Assembly (NCBI GenBank): GCA_903825285.1
Contig: CAIJZY010000031.1
Location: 1 to 64,000 of the forward strand
DNA from: an uncultured Opitutia bacterium
GTDB taxonomy: Bacteria; Verrucomicrobiota; Verrucomicrobiia; Opitutales; Opitutaceae
Reading direction: 5' to 3'
DNA: 64,000 nt
The position numbers and the translations under genes are program-made. Shown here in pieces: positions 46,778 through 55,323 of this stretch (position 1 is the stretch's first letter; each line of letters opens with the position of its first letter). The notes beneath the pieces are model-generated. The model searched no databases. It was not told the DNA's origin and was given only the letters and a program-made list of their open reading frames with translations.

Positions 46778-47545
46778 TCAGCGGGCGAGCCAGCCGCCGT
46801 CCACGGGCAGGGTGACCCCGTGCACGTAGGCGGAGGCCGGCGAGGCGAGGAAGACCACGGCGCCCTTGAGGTCGGCGCCGGTGCCCCAGCGTCCGGCCGG
46901 GATGCGCTCGAGGATGGCCTGGTGGCGGGCGGGATCGGCGCGCAGCGGCGCGGTGTTGTCCGTCTCCATGTAGCCCGGCGCGACGGCGTTCACATTGATG
47001 CCAAGCGGCGCGAGCTCATTGGCCATGGCCCGGGTGAGGCCGGCGAGGGCGCTCTTGGCGGCCGCGTACGAGGCGACCCGCACGCCGCCCTGGAACGAGA
47101 GCAGCGAGGCCGTGTTGATGATGCGGCCCGGCGCGCGGCGCGCGGCCAGCGCGGCGGCGAACCGCTGGCTGAGCCGGAACACGGCGCGGAGGTTGACGTT
47201 CATCACGTCGTCCCAGTCCGCCTCGGAGAACTCGAGGAACGGCGCGCGCCGGATGATCCCGGCGTTGTTGACGAGGATGTCGGGCGGACCGAGGCCCGCG
47301 GTGACCGCGGACATGATGCGCTCGGCCGCATCACGCGCCCCCACATCGACGGAAATGACGCACGTGCGCCGGCCGAGCGCGGTGATGGCGGCGACGGTCG
47401 CGGCCAGGTCGCCACGGGCGACGAGGGCGACGTCGGCCCCCGCCTCCGCGAGGCCGACGGCCAGGTCGGCGCCGAGGCCGCGCGAGGCGCCGGTGACGAT
47501 GGCCACGCGGCCGTCCAGCCGGAAGGACTTGAGCACGTCGGCCAT
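46778..47545 (-). CDS. kduD: 2-dehydro-3-deoxy-D-gluconate 5-dehydrogenase
   Basis: A 255-residue SDR that reduces 2,5-diketo-3-deoxygluconate to 2-keto-3-deoxygluconate with NAD(P)H, the step after KduI. Motifs: VTGASRGLG at about 17-25, NNAG in the middle, catalytic serine in NTASLLSF, YAAAK tetrad and the C-terminal PVDGGW. ATG at 47545 gives the family start MADVLKSFRLDGRVAIV. It starts 10 bases after the kduI stop, in the normal kduI-kduD order. Confidence 0.94.
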   Translation of the reverse strand: MADVLKSFRLDGRVAIVTGASRGLGADLAVGLAEAGADVALVARGDLAATVAAITALGRRTCVISVDVGARDAAERIMSAVTAGLGPPDILVNNAGIIRRAPFLEFSEADWDDVMNVNLRAVFRLSQRFAAALAARRAPGRIINTASLLSFQGGVRVASYAAAKSALAGLTRAMANELAPLGINVNAVAPGYMETDNTAPLRADPARHQAILERIPAGRWGTGADLKGAVVFLASPASAYVHGVTLPVDGGWLAR

Positions 47546-47555
47546 GGGGAGCGGG

Positions 47556-48386
47556 TCAGCGGAGCTGGGGGAGCGGCGCGGGGTCCATGTCGGTGAACTC
47601 CTGGTTCTCGCCGCCCATGCCCCAGGCGAAGCTGTAGTGGGACGTGCCCGCCCCGGAGTGGATGGACCACGGCGGCGAGAGCACGGCCTCGCCGTCGCGC
47701 ACGACCAGGTGCCGCGTGGAGTCGGGGCGGCCCATGAAGTGGAACACCGCCTGCTCGGGGGGCAGGTTGAAGTACAGGTAGACCTCGGAGCGGCGCAGGT
47801 GCGTGTGCGGCGGCATCGTGTTCCAGACGCTGCCGGGCTCAAGGCGCGTGACGCCCATCACCAGCTGGCAGGTGGGGAAGGCGCCCGGGTGGATGAGCTT
47901 GTAGATCGTGCGCTCGTTGGCGCCCTCGCGCTGGCCGAGGCGCTCGCCCTTGAGGGCCTGGAAGGCGACGTGGCGGGTCGGATAGGCCGCGTGGGCCGGG
48001 TAGCTGAGCAAATAGAAACGCGCCGGCCGGGCGGCGTCGGTCGAGCGGAAGGTCACCGCCTTCGCGCCGCGGCCGACATACAGGGCGTCGAGCGGGGCCA
48101 GCGCGTGGTCCGCGCCGTCGACCCGCACCAGGCCGGGCCCGCCGAGATTGACGATGCCCGCCTCGCGGCGCTCGAAGAAACTGGCGGCGCGGAGCGCGGC
48201 CGGATTGTGGAGCGCGACCTCCGCCGTGGTCGGCGCGACGCCGCCGATCACGGTGCGGTCCGTCTCCCACCAGTGCAGGTTGACCGAGCCGGACTGGAAC
48301 AGCCCGCTGACGAGGAACTCGCTGCGCAACTCCGACGTCGGCAGGCTGCCGGCGAGCAGGGAGAGGGATTGATCGCGGATTTTCAT
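47556..48386 (-). CDS. kduI: 5-dehydro-4-deoxy-D-glucuronate isomerase
   Basis: A 276-residue cupin enzyme that converts 4-deoxy-5-keto-glucuronate (from unsaturated uronates released by GH105 and lyases) to 2,5-diketo-3-deoxygluconate. The zinc ligands are in place: H194, H196 and E201 in PPHTHLRRSEVYLYF and H243 in WSIHSGAG, with the same spacing as in E. coli KduI (196, 198, 203, 245). First gene of the long leftward pectin unit. Upstream are three or four copies of a TTCA-N4-TGAA operator-like motif shared with the IclR regulator gene. Confidence 0.97.
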   Translation of the reverse strand: MKIRDQSLSLLAGSLPTSELRSEFLVSGLFQSGSVNLHWWETDRTVIGGVAPTTAEVALHNPAALRAASFFERREAGIVNLGGPGLVRVDGADHALAPLDALYVGRGAKAVTFRSTDAARPARFYLLSYPAHAAYPTRHVAFQALKGERLGQREGANERTIYKLIHPGAFPTCQLVMGVTRLEPGSVWNTMPPHTHLRRSEVYLYFNLPPEQAVFHFMGRPDSTRHLVVRDGEAVLSPPWSIHSGAGTSHYSFAWGMGGENQEFTDMDPAPLPQLR

Positions 48387-48564
48387 GGGGGGACGGGCGG
48401 GCCAGGCGGGGCCGGCTCAGGGGACAGTCCAGAACCGGGGGCGGAAATCAAGCGGGCGGAAGGCGGGCGAACCGCCGCGGCCGCCCGGGGACCGGGGGCG
48501 AGCGGCGGAATCTCCATGGGGTCGAGAGGTGGGGTTGCGGGGCAAGGGCGCCGGGGGCGCTTGT

Positions 48565-48595
48565 TTCACTAATAAAAACTACGTTCACTAGTGAA
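48565..48595. promoter_or_regulatory. Two operator-like sites TTCA-N4-TGAA upstream of kduI
   Basis: TTCACTAATAAA (48565-48576, one mismatch) and TTCACTAGTGAA (48584-48595, part of the perfect palindrome GTTCACTAGTGAAC) lie 19 bases apart in the 424-base gene-free region between kduI and the TonB-dependent receptor gene. The region otherwise is GC-rich and shows no gene. The same motif precedes the IclR-family gene (54438). Confidence 0.65.
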
Positions 48596-48687
48596 CGCTC
48601 GGGGCCCAGACCGCAACCGGAAAATGCTCGGTCCCCCCACAATCACCCCGCGCCCGGGGCCGGCGGCCCGCCGGACGCGGGCCGAAG

Positions 48688-48699
48688 TTCATATATGAA
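48688..48699. promoter_or_regulatory. Operator-like site TTCATATATGAA upstream of the TonB-dependent receptor
   Basis: Core of a perfect 14-base palindrome GTTCATATATGAAC (48687-48700), 111 bases before the receptor ATG, with a further half-site TTCAACAATGG from 48707. It is the third instance of the motif in this divergent region. Confidence 0.65.
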
Positions 48700-48810
48700 C
48701 TATACGTTCAACAATGGTGTTGCTTGTTGCCACGCGCCTGCTACTGAATGTTCTCACCCCACCCCGACCGCACACACCCCTGTGCCACCCCCGCACCCAT
48801 TGATACCGTT

Positions 48811-51800
48811 ATGAAACCCCGTGACCACGCCATGATCCCCTGTGCCCCTGCCCTGAAGTCCGGTGCCGCGACGCCCCTCTGGTCGCTGCGCCCCGCGCTG
48901 CTCGCGCCGCTCTGTCTCCTGCTGCTCGCCCCGGTGACCCGGGCGCAAACTCCCGCCGGCCTCCAGTCCGACGACGCCAAGGCCAAGGGCGTGGTCGTTT
49001 CGACCGCCACCGCGGCGGAGGAAACGGACAAGGACAAGGAGAAGGAAATCGTCCAGCTCTCGCCCTTCCAGGTGGTGGAGAGCAACCGCGGCTACTATTC
49101 CGCGAACACGATGTCGGGCACGCGCTTCAACACGAAGCTCGATGACCTCGCCTCGTCCCTCACCGTGATGACGAAGGGGCAGATGGCGGACTTCGGCATG
49201 CGCGACATCAACGACGTCTTCCGCTACGTCGCGGGCACCGAGGGCACGGGCACGTACACGGACTTCACGGTCGACCGCAACGGCAGCCTCTCGGACAACG
49301 TGCAGATCAACCCGACGGGCGCCAACCGCGTGCGCGGCATCGCCCCGGCCAACGTCTCCCTCGGCAACATCGAGACGATGAACCGGGTGCCGGTGGACCC
49401 GATCACGATCGACGCCCTCGAGATCAGCCGCGGCCCGAACGCCAACGTGTTCGGCCTGGGCAATCCCTCGGGCACGGTCAACCAGGTGCCGGCCACCGCC
49501 AACCTGACCCGCAACAAGGACACCACGGAATTCTGGGCGACCAGCTACGGCGGCTACCGCACGAGCATCGACGCGAACCGCATGCTGGCGAAGAACAAGC
49601 TGGCCATCCGCGGCAGCGCGGTCTTCCAGCACGAGGGCTACGAGCGCAAGCCGTCCGGCGTCGACACCGAGCGCTACAACGGGATGATCAAGTACCAGCC
49701 CTTCAAGAACACGACGATCAGCGCCGCCGTATATTATTACCACGCCTACGGCAACCGGCCCAACGAGCTGCCGCCGCGCGACAACCTCTCCTACTGGCTC
49801 GCCAGCGGCAAGCCGACCTGGGACCCCGTCACCCAGCAGATCCACATCAACGGCGCGACCGTCGCGACCGTCACCGCCGCCACCTACAACGGCCCGGACT
49901 ACTTCTCCGCGACCTACCTGGGCAACGACCACAACCAGATGTTCATCGACCAGAACGGCCTGAGCTACTGGGCGGCCCCGCGCGGCACCACCAGCACCGC
50001 CGGCCCGTCCCTGGCGACGCTGCAGGCTGGCCGCTATCTCCAGGCCACCGCGGCCGCCGGCGCGGTCTTCTCCGGCACGGCGCCCCGCCCCTTCGCCCAG
50101 CCGCTGTTCAACACCACGCCGACGCTCAACAACAAGAGCATCTATGACTGGTCGGAGATCAATCTCTCGGCTCCCAACAGCTTCTGGGACCGGACCGTCA
50201 CGTCGAACGTCAACCTCGACCAGATCATCATCAACACGCCCAGCCAGACCCTCGCCGCACAGCTCTCGTTCATGCGCGAGGATTCCGGCCGCTGGTCACG
50301 CAACCTGATCGGCATCGCCAACGACAACGGCCAGTCCGGCCAGCTGACGGTGGACGTCAACGAGCGCCGCCTCGATGGCACGCCCAATCCGTTCTTCCTG
50401 CGGCCCTACCTCAGCGTGGACAAGCCCCGCACGATGTCCCAGCCCGCGAAGTGGGACACGACGCGCGGCCAGCTCGCCTACCGCCTCGACCTGACCGACA
50501 ACACCAGCCAGCTGCTGCGTTATCTCGGCTGGTTCCAGTTCACCGGCTACGGCGAGTACAAGTACCGCGTCAACCGCCAGTACTCCTACCGCGACGCGAT
50601 CACCTCCGCCCCGTGGATTACCCCCGGCACCTACGTCGGCTACCAGGCCGCGCCCTCCGGCACGCCGGCTTCCATCAACCTCACGCAGGGCCTGGAGCGC
50701 TTCTACGTCGGTGACAACAGCGGCAACAACGTCGACTACGCGCCCGGCAACTTCCGCTACGGCAACTATCCGTTTGTCTGGGGCAACGTCGCCTCCGGCT
50801 CCTTCCGCACCGACAACCTGAACCTCGGGCAGGTCGCGGCCGACAAGTCCGGCGGCACCTTCAACACCAAGGTCGTGCTCAAGACGATCGGCGGTGTCAT
50901 GCAGAACCACCTGTGGGGCGACCGCCTGGTCACCACGCTTGGCGCCCGCTACGACCAGACCTATTCCAAGTTCGGCAACCAGGGCAATCCGTCGACCGTG
51001 TTCCTCAATCCCGACGGCGTCACCTTCAACTCGTCCCTGATCGATGCCTGGTCCCCGGTCCAGTACAAGAACGGCGGCCGCACCACGAACGTCCAGTTCG
51101 TCCTCCGGCCCCTGTCGGAGTCGGCGGTGACCAAGAACCTCGGCCGGGACTCCTTCCTCGGCAGCCTGCTCAACGGCCTGTCGCTGACCTACAACCGCTC
51201 GAACAGCTTCCTGCCCGTGAATCCCGCGCAGGACCTCAACCAGAAGCTGCTGCCCAATCCCACCGGCGCGGACAAGAGCTACGGCCTCGGCTTCAACCTG
51301 TTTGACGGCAAGCTGGTCATCCGCGCGTCGCACTACGACGACTACCAGCGGAACTCGCAGAACGGCGACGCCAGCACGATGGCGCAGCGCGTCACGCGCA
51401 CGGACGTGGCCATCAGCGGCGCCACCCCGGCCACCCCGCCGATCAACCTTCAGCCCAACGTCATCCGCTGGGTCACGGCCGCGAACCCGACCTGGTCCAC
51501 GGATCAGATCAACGCCGAGGTCTCCCGCCAGATGGGCCTGACCCAGGACCAGCTGAGCTTCCTGTTCCTGCCGAACGTTCCGATCGGCACGACGAATGAC
51601 ATCCACTCCTACGGCAATGAGATCGAGGTGTACGTCAACCCGTCGCAGTACTGGACAGTCGCAGGCTCGGTGACCGACACGCAGTCGACCAACCTGAACG
51701 TCTCCAAGACCCTCGCCGACTGGATCAACCAGCGCATGGCGATCTGGACGACCATCAAGGACCCGACGATCGACCCGGTGGCCGAGCCGGCCCAGCTGTG

Positions 51801-52308
51801 GTGGACGCACCGCTACTCGGCCACGGGCCAGACCCCGCAGGAAAACTTCCAGGCCTTCGTCGCGGCACCCTACGGCGTCATCAAGGCCCTCGAAGGCAAG
51901 TCCAGCCCCGAGATCCGGCGCTATGCCTTCCGCGCCAGCACGAGCTTCCAGCTCGCCGGCCTGAGCACGAACAAGATCCTGCAGAAGACCACGGTCGGCG
52001 GCGCCCTCCGCTGGGAGGACAAGGCCGCGATCGGGTACTACGGCGTGCAGACGCTGCCCGCGATCATCACCGACCTGGATCCCAGCCGGCCGATCTATGA
52101 CAAGGCCCACTACTACGTGGACCTGTTCGTCGCCTACAAGACGTCGTTCTGGAGCGACCGCATCCTCGCGACCTTCCGGTTCAACGTCACCAACCTGGGC
52201 GAGCAGGGCCGCCTGCAGCCGGTCGGAGCCTTCCCCGACGGGTCGATCTCCACGTACCGCATCATCACTCCGCAGCAGTTCTCACTGACCTCGAGCTTCG
52301 ACATGTAG
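48811..52308 (+). CDS. TonB-dependent outer-membrane receptor, probable pectin-oligosaccharide importer
   Basis: A 1165-residue outer-membrane transporter. The signal peptide ends near APVTRAQT, then EIVQLSPFQVVESN serves as the TonB-box-like N-terminal motif of the Opitutaceae type. The plug domain (about 95-240, SGTRFNTKLDDLASSLTVMT, DINDVFRYVAGTEG, IDALEISRGPNANVFGLGNPSG) is followed by a large 22-strand barrel ending in the C-terminal aromatic-rich strand QQFSLTSSFDM. There is no SusD partner, as usual outside Bacteroidota. Divergent from the kduI pectin unit and sharing its operator-like sites, so pectic oligosaccharides are the likely cargo. ATG at 48811 is chosen; 48832 is an alternative. 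Confidence 0.93.
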   Translation: MKPRDHAMIPCAPALKSGAATPLWSLRPALLAPLCLLLLAPVTRAQTPAGLQSDDAKAKGVVVSTATAAEETDKDKEKEIVQLSPFQVVESNRGYYSANTMSGTRFNTKLDDLASSLTVMTKGQMADFGMRDINDVFRYVAGTEGTGTYTDFTVDRNGSLSDNVQINPTGANRVRGIAPANVSLGNIETMNRVPVDPITIDALEISRGPNANVFGLGNPSGTVNQVPATANLTRNKDTTEFWATSYGGYRTSIDANRMLAKNKLAIRGSAVFQHEGYERKPSGVDTERYNGMIKYQPFKNTTISAAVYYYHAYGNRPNELPPRDNLSYWLASGKPTWDPVTQQIHINGATVATVTAATYNGPDYFSATYLGNDHNQMFIDQNGLSYWAAPRGTTSTAGPSLATLQAGRYLQATAAAGAVFSGTAPRPFAQPLFNTTPTLNNKSIYDWSEINLSAPNSFWDRTVTSNVNLDQIIINTPSQTLAAQLSFMREDSGRWSRNLIGIANDNGQSGQLTVDVNERRLDGTPNPFFLRPYLSVDKPRTMSQPAKWDTTRGQLAYRLDLTDNTSQLLRYLGWFQFTGYGEYKYRVNRQYSYRDAITSAPWITPGTYVGYQAAPSGTPASINLTQGLERFYVGDNSGNNVDYAPGNFRYGNYPFVWGNVASGSFRTDNLNLGQVAADKSGGTFNTKVVLKTIGGVMQNHLWGDRLVTTLGARYDQTYSKFGNQGNPSTVFLNPDGVTFNSSLIDAWSPVQYKNGGRTTNVQFVLRPLSESAVTKNLGRDSFLGSLLNGLSLTYNRSNSFLPVNPAQDLNQKLLPNPTGADKSYGLGFNLFDGKLVIRASHYDDYQRNSQNGDASTMAQRVTRTDVAISGATPATPPINLQPNVIRWVTAANPTWSTDQINAEVSRQMGLTQDQLSFLFLPNVPIGTTNDIHSYGNEIEVYVNPSQYWTVAGSVTDTQSTNLNVSKTLADWINQRMAIWTTIKDPTIDPVAEPAQLWWTHRYSATGQTPQENFQAFVAAPYGVIKALEGKSSPEIRRYAFRASTSFQLAGLSTNKILQKTTVGGALRWEDKAAIGYYGVQTLPAIITDLDPSRPIYDKAHYYVDLFVAYKTSFWSDRILATFRFNVTNLGEQGRLQPVGAFPDGSISTYRIITPQQFSLTSSFDM

Positions 52309-52348
52309 TCTGGCCCGACGCGTCCGGCGCTGCGCGCCTGCTGCCAAC

Positions 52349-52386
52349 ATCGCCGCCATTCCCACCGGGAGGGCGGCGATTTTTTC
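52349..52386 (+). terminator. Intrinsic terminator of the TonB-dependent receptor gene
   Basis: A 9-bp stem, ATCGCCGCC (52349-52357) with GGCGGCGAT (52372-52380), followed by a run of T (52380-52385). It lies 40 bases after the receptor stop. Confidence 0.85.
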
Positions 52387-52449
52387 TCCCTCCGCCCGAT
52401 CTGGATTAGCATCGCGCGCGTTCTCACCGGTGGTTTTGTCTTCCCCCGC

Positions 52450-54429
52450 ATGACCCGCCGCTCCGGTATCCTCCCCTCGGCGCCCGACCAGGCCGCCGCC
52501 GACCGCGCCCCCGGGCCGACGGGCTGGAACTGCGCGCTGGTCCTGCTGGCGGTCGCCCTGGCCTACCTGCCGGTGCTGTCGGCGGGATTCATCTGGGACG
52601 ACGACGGCCATGTCACGAGACCGGAGCTGCAGTCCCTGGGCGGCCTGACGCGGATCTGGACGGAGATCGGCGCCACGCAGCAGTATTATCCCCTGCTGCA
52701 CTCGGCGTTCTGGCTGGAGCACCTTGCCTGGGGCGATGCGCCGCTGGGCTATCACCTCGTAAACGTGCTGCTCCACGCCCTCGCGGCCTGCCTGTTCGGC
52801 GTGCTGCTGCGCCAGCTGGCGGTCCCGGGCGCCTGGTTCGCCGCCCTGCTGTTCGCGCTGCATCCCGTGGCGGTCGAATCCGTCGCCTGGGTCTCCGAGC
52901 AGAAGAACACGCTCTCGGCCGTGTGCTACCTCGCCGCCGCCCTCGCCTACCTGCGCTTTGACGAGCAGCGCCGGTGGTCCGGCTATGCGCTGGCCACCGG
53001 CCTGTTCATGCTCGCGCTGCTGACCAAGACCGTCACGGCCACGCTGCCCGCGGCGCTCTGGGTGGTGATCTGGTGGCGGCGCGGCCGCCTGGACCCACGC
53101 CGGGATGTCCTGCCGCTGCTGCCCTGGCTGGCCCTGGGCGCGGCCGGCGGACTGGTGACGGCCCATTTCGAGCGGGTGCTGATCGGCGCCCAGGGTGCGG
53201 ACTTCAACCTGAGCGTCATCCAGCGCGTGCTGCTGGCCGGACGGGTGTTCTGGTTCTACCTCGGAAAACTGGCCTGGCCGGATGACCTCATGTTCATATA
53301 CCCTCGCTGGACCGTGGATGCGTCCGGAGCTGCGTGGTGGATTTGCCTTGCTGGCGCCGTGGCCCTGGTTGGCGCGCTGTTTGCCTGGCGGCGGCGCTCG
53401 CGCGCCCCGCTGGCGGCCGCGCTGCTTTTCGGCGGCACGCTGTTTCCCGTCCTGGGGTTCTTCAATGTCTTCCCGTTTCTCTTCTCCTACGTGGCCGACC
53501 ATTTCCAGTACCTCGCCAGCCTGGCGGTCTTCGCCCTGGTTGCGGCGGGACTGACCCAGGCCGCGGCCCGGGTACCCCGCTGGCTGCGGACCGTCGGCGC
53601 GGCCGGCGTGCTGGCGGTGCTGGGGATCCTGACCTATGCGCAGGCCGGCACCTACCATGATGCCACGACGCTTTACCAAACCACGCTGGCGCGGAATCCC
53701 GGCTGCTGGCTGGCCCACCACAATCTCGCGATCACGCTCGCCAGCGCGGGACGCGTCGAGGAGGCCATCCCGCACCTCGAGACTGTCCTCAAGCTCCACC
53801 CCGACTACGCCCCCGCCGAGAACAACCTCGGCGACGACCTGTCCCGCCTCGGTCGCCACCAGGAGGCCATCCCGCACTTGGAGCGAGCGTTGCGGCTGCA
53901 GCCCAACTACGACGTCGCCCACAACAACCTGGGCAGCACCCTCGTGGCGCTCGGGCAGCCGGCGCAGGGGATTCCGCAGTTCGAGCGGGCGCTGCAGATC
54001 CGGCCCAACTTTCCCGAGGCGGAGCGCAACCTCGGCATGGCGCTGGCCCTCCTGAACCGGACGGCCGAGGCGCTCCCGCACTTCGAACGGGCCGTGCAGC
54101 TCCGGCCAAGCTACGCCGAGGCGGAGCTGAACCGGGCGATCGCCGTGATGCTGTTGCAGGGGCTGGCCGCCGCCGTCCCCCACTTTGAGCGGGCCTTGGC
54201 GCTCGATCCGGACTCGACCGAGGCCCACGACACCTATGCCCGGGCGCTGATGCAGGCCGGGCGCTTCGAGGCGGCCCTGCGGGAATGCCAGGAGGTCGTC
54301 CGCCTCGCGCCCCGTCAGGCCTCGGCCCAGATGAACCTGGCCCTGGTGCATCGCCAGCTCGGCCATCGCGAGGAGGCCATGCAGCACTACCTCGAGGCGG
54401 TCCGGCTCGATCCCCGCCTGGCCCGCTGA
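52450..54429 (+). CDS. TMTC-like membrane protein with TPR tail
   Basis: A 659-residue protein. The first about 400 residues contain 9-11 membrane helices in a GT-C glycosyltransferase-like arrangement, with an acidic motif FIWDDDGHVT in the first periplasmic loop (the DD pair is the usual catalytic site of this superfamily) and HPVAVESVAWVSEQKN further on. Residues about 415-655 are seven TPR units (GCWLAHHNLAITLASAGRVE and so on). This combination is that of bacterial relatives of TMTC O-mannosyltransferases. Substrate unknown. It follows the receptor terminator, so it has its own promoter, and it interrupts the pectin genes without an obvious role in them. Confidence 0.85.
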   Translation: MTRRSGILPSAPDQAAADRAPGPTGWNCALVLLAVALAYLPVLSAGFIWDDDGHVTRPELQSLGGLTRIWTEIGATQQYYPLLHSAFWLEHLAWGDAPLGYHLVNVLLHALAACLFGVLLRQLAVPGAWFAALLFALHPVAVESVAWVSEQKNTLSAVCYLAAALAYLRFDEQRRWSGYALATGLFMLALLTKTVTATLPAALWVVIWWRRGRLDPRRDVLPLLPWLALGAAGGLVTAHFERVLIGAQGADFNLSVIQRVLLAGRVFWFYLGKLAWPDDLMFIYPRWTVDASGAAWWICLAGAVALVGALFAWRRRSRAPLAAALLFGGTLFPVLGFFNVFPFLFSYVADHFQYLASLAVFALVAAGLTQAAARVPRWLRTVGAAGVLAVLGILTYAQAGTYHDATTLYQTTLARNPGCWLAHHNLAITLASAGRVEEAIPHLETVLKLHPDYAPAENNLGDDLSRLGRHQEAIPHLERALRLQPNYDVAHNNLGSTLVALGQPAQGIPQFERALQIRPNFPEAERNLGMALALLNRTAEALPHFERAVQLRPSYAEAELNRAIAVMLLQGLAAAVPHFERALALDPDSTEAHDTYARALMQAGRFEAALRECQEVVRLAPRQASAQMNLALVHRQLGHREEAMQHYLEAVRLDPRLAR

Positions 54430-54437
54430 ACCTGGTT

Positions 54438-54449
54438 TTCACTAATGAA
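54438..54449. promoter_or_regulatory. Operator-like site TTCACTAATGAA before the IclR gene
   Basis: Dyad TTCA-N4-TGAA located 60 bases upstream of the IclR-family start; it differs by one base from the site at 48565-48576. Suggests autoregulation and joint control of the pectin unit. Confidence 0.6.
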
Positions 54450-54508
54450 TTTGTATCCCCCCGCCCTCCGGCTAGGTTTTTCCCGCTAATTTCTCCCCCG
54501 CTCCCTTC

Positions 54509-55318
54509 ATGAAGAAGCCACTCGCCCGCTCCGGCCAGGACACCACCTCCCTCGAGCGCTACGTCGTCCCCAATTTGCGCAACGCGTGCCGCATCCTCAA
54601 GCTGCTCGGCCGCCAGTTGGACGGGCTCAAGGCGGCCGAGATCGCCCGCGAGCTCGACATCCCCGTCACGACGACGCTGCGGATCATGACCACGCTCCAC
54701 CTCGAGGGCCTCGCGCGCAAGGTCGGGGGCCGCTACGAGCTCGGACCCGTCCTGATCCAGCTCGGCAACTCCGCGCTCGCCGGCACCGAGATCCGCGAGC
54801 AGGCCCTGCCGCTGCTGCTAAAGCTGACGACCCTCACCGACGAGACCTCCCACCTCGCGATCCCCTGCGACGACCGCGCGCTGATCGTGGCGGTGCAGGA
54901 CAGCCCCCACCCGCTCCGCGCCGCGTCGCGGCCCGGCTTCCTCGCGGAACTGCACTGCTCGTCCACCGGCAAGGTCTTCCTCGCCTACCTGCACCGCACC
55001 CGCATCGCGGAGATCCTGGTGGCGAACGCGCCCACGGCCCGCACCCCGCAGACGCAGACCTCGCTCGGCGTCATCCGCCGGGAGGCCGACCTCACCCGCA
55101 AGCGCGGTTTCAGCCTCGATAACGAGGAGTTCAACCCCGGCGTCCGCTGCCTCGCCGCGCCCGTCTTCGGCTCCGATGGCACCGTGGTCGCCGCCATCGG
55201 CATCACCGCCGCCACCGTGCGCCTCACCAAGGAGCGCATCCCGGAGATGTCCGCCAAGGTCCGCGGCGTCGCCGGCGAGCTCTCGCGGCTCATGGGCTAC
55301 ACCGAGCCCCGCGCCTGA
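54509..55318 (+). CDS. IclR-family transcriptional regulator (KdgR-like role)
   Basis: A 269-residue repressor-type protein. The N-terminal winged helix-turn-helix (about 15-85) includes LKAAEIARELDIPVTTTLRI and GRYELGPVLIQLG. The C-terminal IclR effector domain (about 95-262) includes TSHLAIPCDDRALIV, ELHCSSTGKVFLAYL, LDNEEFNPGVRCLAAPVF and IGITAATVRL. In gammaproteobacteria the IclR member KdgR represses pectin genes and responds to 2-keto-3-deoxygluconate. The shared TTCA-N4-TGAA sites upstream of kduI, the receptor and this gene make an equivalent role here likely. Five bases separate it from the LarA-family gene. Confidence 0.92.
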   Translation: MKKPLARSGQDTTSLERYVVPNLRNACRILKLLGRQLDGLKAAEIARELDIPVTTTLRIMTTLHLEGLARKVGGRYELGPVLIQLGNSALAGTEIREQALPLLLKLTTLTDETSHLAIPCDDRALIVAVQDSPHPLRAASRPGFLAELHCSSTGKVFLAYLHRTRIAEILVANAPTARTPQTQTSLGVIRREADLTRKRGFSLDNEEFNPGVRCLAAPVFGSDGTVVAAIGITAATVRLTKERIPEMSAKVRGVAGELSRLMGYTEPRA

Positions 55319-55323
55319 CCGCC

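Noticed and set aside
52450-54429. The TMTC-like protein as part of the pectin system
   Set aside because: It follows a strong terminator, has its own leader and shows no carbohydrate-catabolic motif. Position alone is not enough.
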